Below are positions 51,825 through 60,217 of a stretch of DNA of 64,000 nucleotides, piece after piece (the stretch's first letter is position 1; each line of letters opens with the position of its first letter). The position numbers were made by a program, and so were the translations under genes. Location: contig NC_088323.1 in assembly GCF_910592395.1 (NCBI RefSeq), positions 5,766,001 through 5,830,000 on the forward strand, written 5' to 3'. This stretch comes from Lineus longissimus. Taxonomy: Eukaryota; Nemertea; Pilidiophora; Heteronemertea; Lineidae. The notes beneath the pieces are model-generated. The model was given only the letters and a program-made list of their open reading frames with translations, was not told the DNA's origin and did not search any database.

Positions 51825-52968
51825 AATCGGACGAATCGGGCACAAGATATTTTTTGCCTTACAGTAACAATGGCAAGTCACTTTTTGTTATATTTGTGTT
51901 GAAAGAAGTTTATTCGCCTATCGCTGTACGGTTTATGTATAGTACCATATAAGGCGGTTAGTGAATTGTAGTCGCATTTTTTGTGATGTGTGAACGTAGT
52001 CATAAATTGAACCTTGTGTACATAGTATTTAAGTTAATTTTTGTACAAAAACCCTTGTGGGCAACCCTTCATAAGTAGTGTTTAAATAGCCTGTTTCGTC
52101 CCGATTCTGTATTTGATCCCGATGTCGAATTTCTCCGTGTGGTAGTACTTCACTTCATCTTAAGTACAGCCGCTTCCCGTATCCGTGTTAATATAAACAT
52201 ATATCGTATCTCGCAGTGTAGTGCCGAAATCGGTAGTCTTTGTACAGCCACACCATTGGTCACTTTATTAGCCAATCAGAATTAGGCCGTTTTAGATGTA
52301 CACCTGTTGTATGATATTTCCTGTAGCCACTCGCTGAAGCCCTGTCCGCCCGCCAGCAATGTTATGTAGTTTTTTGAGGCATTTTTGTACAGAATACAAC
52401 TTTATACGTTGTTTATTGTCGAAAGTATGAACAAATTGAGGTTGGTACTTTTTCATTGCGATACATTACTAATGTATGTACACGAGCACGGTCCTCGCGC
52501 TATGTATGCCCGGACACTATCTTGATATATGTGAGAATATTATATTAACCCTTTGTCCATATTTGTGTTTTGGTACGCCAGGTGTTCTCTAGGTAATGAC
52601 TTTATACTTTCTCTCATAGAGGGCACGACCGGTACTATGATTAATTGAAACAAGTACGGGGCTTGATAATGCTAGTTATATAACCAACATACTAATGTAC
52701 ATACGTGTAGTTAACCGCCTTTTGTTATTATTCCTATCAATGATCTTGTAATGCATTGACACACTATCATATTTAACCAAGAAATAACCAAGATTTTTAC
52801 CAAGATATATTGGGCTAGGACGGGCAGGGCTTGCCTCGAGGCAATTTTATGGAGAACGATAAGTTGTTTTTTTGAGTGATGTTGACAAGAGAAAAGGCAC
52901 ATTTTAGTTCGGGTAGCCATCTTCTGGTTACCGTTGTTTTCCCTTGTAAAATGCAACATGAAAACGAG

Positions 52969-52974
52969 AATAAA
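52969..52974 (+). promoter_or_regulatory. Candidate polyadenylation signal of the RBMS gene
   Basis: AATAAA at the end of the T/G-rich tract. Other AATAAA words exist further upstream, so this is only the most distal plausible one. Confidence 0.3.
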
Positions 52975-53307
52975 TTCTAAATTTGTTGAATTAGAATATT
53001 GCGTTTTCTTTTCTCCATTTGGTCGTGGTAATATGCACGCTATTGTGCTTCAGGAGAGGCGGGACAGATTGTCCTTCATGAAGGCAGCTTATGAAAATCA
53101 AGCAAATAACTTTAGCGGTGTTGTGATGACAAATATGACCAGTCGGAGCAAAGTGAGGTGCATGCCACCAGGAGGCCGACTCGGCCTAGGAACCGAGCCC
53201 CCAGTCGGGCTGTATGAGAACACCAGCCTGTCCGAGAGCCAACTGCCCGGGACTCTGCCGTCCCGGAAGGCGACTCGAGCCTGGGTGGCTGGCCGCTCGA
53301 GGGTAGA

Positions 53308-54250
53308 AGATGAGCCTAAATGACACCAGGAGATAATGCAAGAAATGGATGGACTCTGATTTCAAAACAAGTAGACAACAGTGAAATGAACAACCAGTCC
53401 GTGTCAACCCGCCAAGCTCGGAGCGACATGTGCCTGGTTGTGGTGTGATCAGTTACATAATATACTCTCTCTAAAGGGCAGATAAAGTTTTTCTTTCAGC
53501 TCTTACCCGCATTATGACATGTTGGCGTTGTGTAACACCCTTATGAATTGATACAAGGCATTATCTCATCACATCGATGACCATTTGAAATGAATCCCAA
53601 TACATCTAGGCCTAGGCTAGAGATTTTTACAAGGGTGTAGTACATAGAAGTGGTCAGTCCTCATTTTCAATCTTTTGGATGTACATGTACATATAAGCAA
53701 CATTTCGAAGAAGGGACATCAAAAGGTAAGAAACCTCTTAATGAGTGTCACAAGTCTCCTATGTACTATGTTACCCTAACCAATGACACAATCAGTTTGC
53801 CAAAGTATTGATCAAATCTGTACTTGGTTTGCCTGATAGCAAGGTCATCGAAATTGACTCAATAGATACCTTCTTTGGGTGAAGTAGTTGATTTGAACCG
53901 AGGCAGGGCTTTTAACTGTCTCGCACATGTGACCCGTCAGAGCAATATCAGGTCTCGCACATGTGACCCGTCGGAGCAATATCGGGTCTCGCACATGTGA
54001 CCCGTCGGAGCAATATCAGGTCTTGCACATGTGACCCGTCAGAGCAATATCAGGTCTCGCACATGTGGCCCGTCGGTGCAATATCAGGTGCATGTCACAT
54101 AGAAGATGAGGATTAATGACACCAGGAGGTAATGGAAGAAAATGATGTACTCCAATACGCCACCAAAGGCAGACAACGGTGAAACGAACAACCAGTCTGT
54201 CTCAACTTGCCAAGCTCAGAGCAACATCCACCTGGTTTTGCTGTGACAGG
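53308..54250. repeat. Direct repeat pair, about 140 bp, 0.8 kb apart
   Basis: 53308-53452 and 54106-54250 share AATGACACCAGGAG, AGACAAC-GTGAAA, GAACAACCAGTC and GCCAAGCTC-GAGC in order. They bracket the 34-bp array. Confidence 0.75.
53919..54088. repeat. 34-bp tandem repeat x5
   Basis: The unit starts TCTCGCACATGTGACCCGTC and ends AGAGCAATATCAGG. Five copies with few substitutions. Confidence 0.95.
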
Positions 54251-54693
54251 TCGGGTCACATCTTGGACCATGCTTTGTTGACTGTTGCTACTCCGTTGGC
54301 CACTACTTCTGATGAAATCACTTGGAGTGTGGTGTTGAACTTTTATTCTGTGGTATGAAAGGTAATCAACAGGTTCTTGGAAGGCGCTGACAACACTCGT
54401 TGCAAGTGAGGAGAGTGTCCTAAACAATAAAAAGAAGCTGGAAAAGTCTCTTCCCCTGGGACAATTTGAGATTTGACCAAACCACCCTGGAGCAACTCCT
54501 GGTGAGAAAAGCCTTTCAAGCTGGTGGAATGCATGCCAAGTTCATACTTTACATCACCTCGCTAATATGATGCAACATTATTCCATTGTTGTTGATGAGA
54601 GCACAGAATCTTCACATTTGGGGCAACGAATCCAAATGAAATCGTCAAGAAACAAAATAAGAACTACATATGTAATATGAAAAAACACATTAT

Positions 54694-54699
54694 TTTATT
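54694..54699 (-). promoter_or_regulatory. Candidate polyadenylation signal of the TRBP/PACT gene
   Basis: AATAAA on the - strand near the point where strand composition changes. Confidence 0.3.
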
Positions 54700-55190
54700 T
54701 AAAAATGACAAACATAGATACCATGAAGTTATGAGCATTTTGAAATTTAACTCCTGAAAGGTGGCACATGAAATGAATTACTCAGCCGCCCCCCCCCCCC
54801 ACACATTACTTTTGAACCACAACACAGACACTAAAATGTCATTGTCATTACATTTAAAGAGATCATGATAGTATTCTATACAACTTTTATTGGCCCTGAA
54901 CAAAAGTACTAACACTTTTTAAACTGGAATCCTCCGCCAACAAAACAATGATAAAAGTATTACCCATAGGAAAATAAAATCAGTCTTAAAAACAAATGTT
55001 ATCATCAGAATAGTGCACTCTGATAGCCCTCTAGTCAAATAAATGGTCATGGAAATACCCAAATTTGTTGAATTACAACTTTGCAACAGTCTTGCCAATA
55101 TTGCTATCAGTCCTTAAAGGTCTAGCCTGTTCGTTCCAAATTTGAAACTGACCTAAAGACTTTTCGTCATGTTAATACACAGTATAAATA

Positions 55191-55627
55191 GTCGTAGTTC
55201 CACCTATCATAAAACCCCGTGTTTTTTCAAGACCCGTGTCTTCGCCGTGTGTCAAAAAACCCGGGGCGCACTTACACCTATCAGTGGTGTTAGATAATGG
55301 TTAATAGCCCCGGCGACAGGTGCGCTGTAGGTAGGGAGCTCTCCTGTGTTTCTTTCCCGTTGGAGGGGAATTTCGCGAGCGCAATACCGAGGCAACTACA
55401 CCGCGCCATCTGTCGCCGGGTCTTAGAACTTGCAATTGCCGGTGCTATTCAGATTCCACCTATCAAAAAACCTGTGTTGAACGCGGGTCTAAATTAGCCC
55501 CCAATGAGCCCCATCGAGCTCGATGGGGCTAATAGACCCGGGGATTTGACACACGGGTCTATTTAGACACGGCAATTCATAGGTGTAAGCGCAAAAGACA
55601 CAGGGATTTGATAGGTGGAAGTACGAC
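55191..55627. mobile_element. Small inverted-repeat element (MITE-like) with nested hairpins
   Basis: The ends are imperfect inverted repeats: GTCGTAGTTCCACCTATCAT on the left against GTCGTACTTCCACCTATCAA read from the right end, continuing to GTGT. TA flanks both ends (55189-55190, 55628-55629), consistent with a TA target. Inside is a second inverted repeat (55308-55330 against 55396-55420, CCCGGCGACAG...) and a perfect 24-bp palindrome at 55507-55530 (core CCCCATCGAGCTCGATGGGG). No transposase. Confidence 0.8.
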
Positions 55628-56581
55628 TATAGATATACACAACTTTCATCACATTGACTGACATGTCTGGTTATTTCTATACACCTGTGGCACAGCACAT
55701 CTATAGTGTACACAGAGAGCGTATGCCTTTAAGTTCAATTGTACAACAGCAGCGTGACATCTATTAGTACAGGTAATTAGAGCAGACATTTGAATAGATT
55801 TGGACTTTTTATAACCACATTGAACAAATACATATTTAAAAAAAAACTTTTTCTAGTGATATTGTCAACATCGACCACTTGTAGTGGTCACACTAAAAAT
55901 CTCAGCGGCGAAGTTTCAATAAAACTTTTACACAAATGAAAACAAATTTCCTTGTGAAGTTCAGTGAATGTCCTTTTACCACCTGACAAGGTATGAAACA
56001 TTTTTTTCTTGCTGGCAGCAATTTTAGACTAGACGTACCACATTTGGTGGCCAAACATTAGGATATCCGCACGCTGACAAAATAAAACACATCAAAAGTC
56101 ATTGAATGCGCCAAAAGACACAATGGCACTATAAGACTTTCATACCAGCCAAAGATGAAGAGCCTAGCATCAATAATTATGGAGCTATTACGGCCAATTA
56201 AGGTTATTTCACCTCTGTGACTGACCCTGAAAGTAGTTCCAATCAACTTGCACCTTTTTGAACAGGATTTTGGCAAATTACGAGCTTGAACAGCCAAACA
56301 GAACAACTACGCATACCCGCACTATAAGCTCACCACGAGCAATAAACTTTAAAGTACAAGAAACTTGCACCCTTTTCTATTTTTGCACTTTGCAAAAAAA
56401 TTAAGAGTCGCTAAAATTGACGATTTACAGCACATTGGACATTCAAAGCTCACACAGACATATTTTCTTTCGATGTGGAAAAACACATGAGATAAAATGT
56501 TGAATACATGTCCATGATCTCAATCAGCCATTTTAAAAGCACACCGGTGTCCGATCCTGTTAGTTGTAAACACGAACGACG

Positions 56582-56724
56582 TCACTTTTTCAACATGATC
56601 TTGAGGTACTTGAGCGCTTTCTTGGCAGCATGGTTGTGAGCCTCTTCGATCGTGTCACCTTGTCCCTGGCAGACGGTCGCTGGGCTTGTTGTCAGCTGGA
56701 TTAGACACATGTGGCAGCCTGGGC
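56582..56724 (-). CDS. TARBP2/PRKRA homologue: TRBP/PACT exon 6: C-terminal dsRBD3 and stop
   Basis: The acceptor is GTCTGCTTGCAG. It encodes CHMCLIQLTTSPATVCQGQG and on to ALKYLKIMLKK, then TGA. It is nearly the signature of the C-terminal protein-interaction domain of TRBP/PACT. Confidence 0.97.
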
Positions 56725-59358
56725 CTGCAAGCAGACAGACAAAAATGAACGACAGAGAAAAAAGTAAGATTATGATTAAGAAAGTTTCCAAAGCTTAGTC
56801 TGAAACGTTACTAGGCTTCTGGATTTTATATCTTTTCATAGATATTTTTACAAGAGAAATTACGAAAGAGTAGCCTTGCATGCTTTTTGGTCTCTGCAGA
56901 ACAATCACAGGACGACAGAAAACACACATTTATGAAGTGTCACAGTTCCTAGCTCAACGCCTCAAACACACAATGTTCAAGGTTGAGATAACAACTCACC
57001 CACGAAGATATTGACCCTTTTTCATGCATACTTACTCTCTTCAGTTTGCGGCATTTCCAGAAAAGTTGTCTCAAACTTTTGCTCCTCCCCTAAACTTTTC
57101 ACAATCGATAAATAGTCTGCATCGTCAGATTTGAATGAGAGATTTTTCACTAAATGCAACTGCTTTCCACTGGGCACTTTGATTCTCATATTCAATTGTC
57201 CCTGGACTTTGAACGTAGTAGTTTTCTTCCCTTCCTTGTTGTACCCGCTTGTTTTTCCATCCACTGCCTGCGGAAGAAAACAAGGGAATTTGTGATCATT
57301 CTGTGCTTTTTACTCATCAGATCATTTAGAGAAGACCTTTTGTCAGTTCTGTGCAATACATCTCTGTGCAAAAGAGAAGACCATTGGTGGGTCAACATTT
57401 CTGTCAAGTGCCAGAAGCAGAGGTTAAAGTTGCATTTAGATCCCAGAGGGTCTGCAATGGACAGTGAGAAAATTTATTGGGTGACAAAAGCAGAAGTTTG
57501 CTTAGAGAGCTGAATCAAGAATTAAAGGCATACGCCATTCAAGTTCACTGTATTTTCTTGTGGTTCAGGTAATTAGAAACAAACAGTAGCCTGGAGCAGT
57601 TATTATGCATAAAAATTTGCTGAAACTTTGCATTTATAGTATATGTGGATCAGTCTATACAACAACTTTATTGATATCTATATTCATTAGGTATTCACGT
57701 AAATTTTCCAAGTTCATTTTAAAATTTTTGAACAAATGGAAAATACCTTTTAGGGTTGAGGTATGTGCTTGAATTGAGTGCCATCTGAAGACTATTGTCT
57801 CTATTCTCAAAAATAGACTGAAGTTCGCCAGTGCACTTGTCCTTGATTATGTAACACAGAGACCAAAAATCACACTGCAAAAATTTAAATTCTAAATAAA
57901 TTATTACCATACCAGTGATAACGCATCTTCATCAAAATCATCAGGTTCCATGTCTTCCCGACTGATGTTAGCACCTTGGTTAATTCGCTGCAGCATCTGA
58001 TAGGCCGCCTTACGTTTCGCAGCTTTTTTCGATTTCCCGCCTCCTGCAGAGAGAAAATGAAAAATAAATTCACTGTGAGTTTCGCCGAGTCCTTCGGAGA
58101 ATTAACTAAGATCGTGAATTAAACTGATAACTTCCGTGAGAATTAACCTTAATGTGATCACCTTTGAGGTGCTTCCTCCAGGAGCGGACAGTTGTCCTCA
58201 TCTGGAATATATTTCTAAAAGAAACACTGTACAAAGTTTGCAGAACGCTGTATGCTACACACTTTATACTGATCTAGATAATCAAATTTTACCTGCTTCT
58301 TTGAATTTCTTTCCCAGCCTCACGACGCATACAAATTCTCTTGGATGTCCCGCTCCCTGTTCTTGAGCAAACTCGTACATCGGTGGTGACCATTTTTTCT
58401 TCTGAGTCAGCTCTTGTAGCTGTCCCACGGGATTGCCTATAATTCCATCATCATGGAGAGTTGGTATGGCTGGTATTGGACTAGGGAAAAAGAGATGAGC
58501 ATAATATCACAGAGTCAACAAGTGCCTGAAAACCTTGATTTCCTTCTTTTGTGTTCAAATATATGAACACGGAACAGGCAGGGGCTAGCTTTCTCCTATC
58601 TGACTTTACTGTGCCCCCAAGGCCGAAGACAGGAATGTGATAGTCCTCAGAGAAAAAAACTGATTTCCTTAGAACGGTGCTTACTTGCAAAATATGCTTC
58701 TAAAATCTAAATTGCTTATTTTTCCGGGATGGGATTCTGATCAATCACGTCAACAATACCTACGCTGGTTTCTCGATGCCCTCAGTTGTAATTCCCTGCA
58801 CGCCAGAAGAAAGCATCTGCTGCAGGACTCCCTGGGCTGCTTCATGGCGAGCTGTCTTTTTGTTAGGTCCTACAGAAAGACAACGATATGAAAGAGTGCT
58901 CAGTCTACAAACTCTGAATTCAATGCCTCAAGACAGCAAGTGGTAATTGACTCTTGAACAATTTAGCTCCCAGGCACTGAAAAGTGAAATAATCAACTCT
59001 TGGCCTACTCCAGACATTCTTATCTTGGTGTAATGCCAATGGGATCAAGATACAATATGAAACAAGAATTATGTGTTCTGATTGAACCCGTCATTGAAAC
59101 GAGATGAAGGGACAGCTATATCGTTTAAGTTCAACATATTTGCTCAAAAGCAGACGATAGCTCACCTTTCCCAGTTGCCATGAACTCCCCCGCTTGACAT
59201 CGAAAGACGAATGTTGGCTCGTGGACGTGTCCTTCCGTAGCAATGAGATCATATTGGGGTGTAACACCCCTTTTGGAGCAGACTTCCTGCAGGTAGCCTA
59301 TCGGAGTCTTGATCAGGCCACCTGGACCGACTGTTGTAGCTGTTGTTGCTGCAGCCAT
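56582..59358 (-). CDS. TARBP2/PRKRA homologue: TRBP/PACT-type double-stranded RNA-binding protein, gene span of six coding exons
   Basis: Exons in transcript order: 59358-59166, 58869-58764, 58480-58293, 58043-57913, 57267-57036, 56724-56582. All introns are GT-AG and phases agree, giving 330 aa; TARBP2 is about 366 and PRKRA 313. dsRBD1 is at about residues 17-84 (KTPIGYLQE...NKKTARHEAA), dsRBD2 at 116-183 (NPVGQLQEL...KSKKAAKRKAA) and a C-terminal third domain at about 260-330 ending ALKYLKIMLKK. dsRBD2 keeps the KKxAK RNA-contact motif and dsRBD1 has KKTAR. The third lacks it, as expected of the Dicer/PACT-binding domain (TSPATVCQG resembles family TQPATVCHG). By family knowledge it is a cytoplasmic Dicer cofactor in miRNA/siRNA processing. 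It is probably the common ancestor form; the TARBP2 and PRKRA names cannot be separated here. Confidence 0.95.
57036..57267 (-). CDS. TARBP2/PRKRA homologue: TRBP/PACT exon 5: linker and start of dsRBD3
   Basis: The acceptor is TTCTTCCGCAG and the donor GTAAGT. It encodes AVDGKTSGYNKEGKKTTTFK, a basic linker, and then SIVKSLGEEQKFETTFLEM, which aligns with the family segment LSELSEEQAFHVSYLDIEE. The linker is poorly conserved. Confidence 0.9.
57913..58043 (-). CDS. TARBP2/PRKRA homologue: TRBP/PACT exon 4: helix 2 of dsRBD2 and acidic linker
   Basis: The acceptor is CTCTCTGCAG and the donor GTATGG. It encodes GGGKSKKAAKRKAAYQMLQR and then an acidic linker (EPDDFDED). It carries the RNA-contact lysines. 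Ends in phase 0. Confidence 0.95.
58293..58480 (-). CDS. TARBP2/PRKRA homologue: TRBP/PACT exon 3: first part of dsRBD2
   Basis: The acceptor is TTTTTCCCTAG and the donor GTAAAA. It encodes NPVGQLQELTQKKKWSPPMY and on to FVCVVRLGKKFKEA. NPVG-LQEL is the conserved start of dsRBD2. Confidence 0.95.
58764..58869 (-). CDS. TARBP2/PRKRA homologue: TRBP/PACT exon 2: end of dsRBD1
   Basis: The acceptor is CTTTCTGTAG and the donor GTAGGT. It encodes GPNKKTARHEAAQGVLQQML, the final helix of dsRBD1, then a short linker to TEGIEKP. Reading past the donor meets an in-frame TAG, supporting the boundary. Confidence 0.92.
59166..59358 (-). CDS. TARBP2/PRKRA homologue: TRBP/PACT exon 1: start and most of dsRBD1
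   Basis: Encodes MAAATTATTVGPGGLIKTPI and onward to FRCQAGEFMATGK. The donor is GTGAG (59165 downward), and it ends one base into a codon. Directly upstream of the ATG, CTATTAACCTTTCAG looks like a branch point and acceptor, so a separate 5' UTR exon is likely. Confidence 0.95.
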
Positions 59359-60153
59359 GCTGAAAGGTTAATAGTACAACATTAAAGGAGGAGTAAGGCA
59401 TGATTCAGAGACATCTATAATGGGATGCTGTGCTAGACTTCATTGATCATCATTCATCGTTATTGACGTTGAATTGAATGAATGTCAAAGACGAAAAAGA
59501 ATAAATCCTGTCGACTGGATGTCATGTGCATCAGTCTGGAGCAGTACACATATATATTGATCGAGAGATATTGATGTTGGTGACTTTACTTCAGTTAGGA
59601 TAATGTATCACGTATCTGCTGAAAATATATAATTTAGTGAATATTTTTTGGGACCCCCTGTAGTGTATTGCAGACATGACAAAAAGAGAGTGTGAATGCT
59701 TCAAAACCTACGTTTTCAGAAGTCTGTTTATCTATCAGCAAAAGATTTTAACTCTGCAAAACTAAGACGGCTCCTTGGTCGAGTATAAACTGAAAAAAAT
59801 CAGTAGTTTACTTGAAATATCACTTTGATTGAAAACAAAAAATATCAAAAATTAAAATTTGTTGCTGCCATCTAGCGGTAGGAGTAGTCAAGGCCGTAAG
59901 GGAATCGGGCTAACGCTACTTTTACGTCGTTGTTTTCTTCTTCTAGCGCGTTCGATTCAGTAAGCACCGGATCTCGGGCATTGAGGCGCATGCCCAGTAC
60001 GAATCAAGCCCGAACGCTCTGGCGCCAACCCGTCAGCAGGGCTCGCTTCGACCTGGCGCGAGATGAGGCGCTTGTAGTAAAATGAACGCACTGGCGCTTA
60101 CTCGCGCAAGCGCGGCGCTGGTAATCGAACACGCTAAACAATAAAAAATCATT
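59359..60153. promoter_or_regulatory. Divergent promoter between TRBP/PACT and the SNAG zinc-finger gene
   Basis: The two start codons point away from each other, 795 bp apart. The half near the zinc-finger gene (about 59930-60120) is CpG- and GCGC-rich, unlike the AT-rich surroundings, and has no TATA box, typical of a housekeeping bidirectional promoter. On the - strand, a GTAAGC donor at 60101-60096 could start a TRBP/PACT 5' UTR intron ending at 59360, which would make the two 5' ends overlap. Confidence 0.6.
59864..59880 (-). promoter_or_regulatory. CTCF-like motif
   Basis: On the - strand the site reads TACCGCTAGATGGCAGC. It matches the core CTCF consensus CCASYAGRKGGCRSY with one mismatch. 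It lies inside the divergent promoter. Confidence 0.5.
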
Positions 60154-60217
60154 ATGCCGAAGTCATTTTTGCCGAGAAAATCTCACAAAACGGACGGCAA
60201 TGACTGTGAAACTGATG
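60154..60217 (+). CDS. SNAG zinc-finger gene exon 1
   Basis: Encodes [20 protein letters not shown] and D, with the donor GTAAGC at 60218. The exon ends one base into a codon, and the first base of exon 2 restores Glu. It is short, but the SNAG-like start at residue 1 and the matching phase support it. An in-frame ATG at 60710 does not exist, so exon 2 needs an upstream start. Confidence 0.75.

Larger units (their letters stand above)
44465..52990 (+). other. RBMS: Probable long 3' UTR of the RBMS gene
   Basis: About 8.5 kb without a supportable gene. The + strand is visibly T/G-rich, as expected for transcribed 3' UTR, and the bias reverses past about 54.7 kb. A good donor (GTATGT, 44474) and acceptor (pyrimidine tract plus CAG, ending 44876) could remove an intron just after the stop. 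Contents: TTCACATTG-type repeats (45617-45800), CTGCCTGAAGGTGGAAATAA-type repeats (46137-46260), four TGTACATA PUF-like sites, nuclear-receptor-like motifs and an AATAAA at 52969. RBMS-family transcripts often have long 3' UTRs. The exact end is inferred. Confidence 0.5.
52991..54680. other. Convergent intergenic segment
   Basis: Lies between the 3' ends of the + strand RBMS gene and the - strand TRBP/PACT gene. It holds a GC-rich patch (53157-53310), a 140-bp direct repeat pair and the 34-bp x5 tandem array. A stretch at 54570-54605 translates to YSIVVDESTESS, reminiscent of hAT transposases, but it is too short to call. No gene is supported. Confidence 0.5.
54681..56581 (-). other. Probable 3' UTR of the TRBP/PACT gene
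   Basis: A/C-rich on the + strand, so T/G-rich on the - strand, matching transcription of the - strand gene. A - strand AATAAA (TTTATT at 54694-54699) is a candidate end. It carries the inverted-repeat element at 55191-55627. No coding segment is supported. Confidence 0.5.
56725..59165 (-). other. Introns of the TRBP/PACT gene
   Basis: Five introns: 58870-59165, 58481-58763, 58044-58292, 57268-57912 and 56725-57035. None contains a recognised repeat or other gene. Confidence 0.85.

Noticed and set aside
60154-60217. Starting the zinc-finger gene at an ATG within exon 2 or at 60641
   Set aside because: The 60641 frame runs through sequence before a strong acceptor (60719); the upstream SNAG exon joins in phase and explains the start better.
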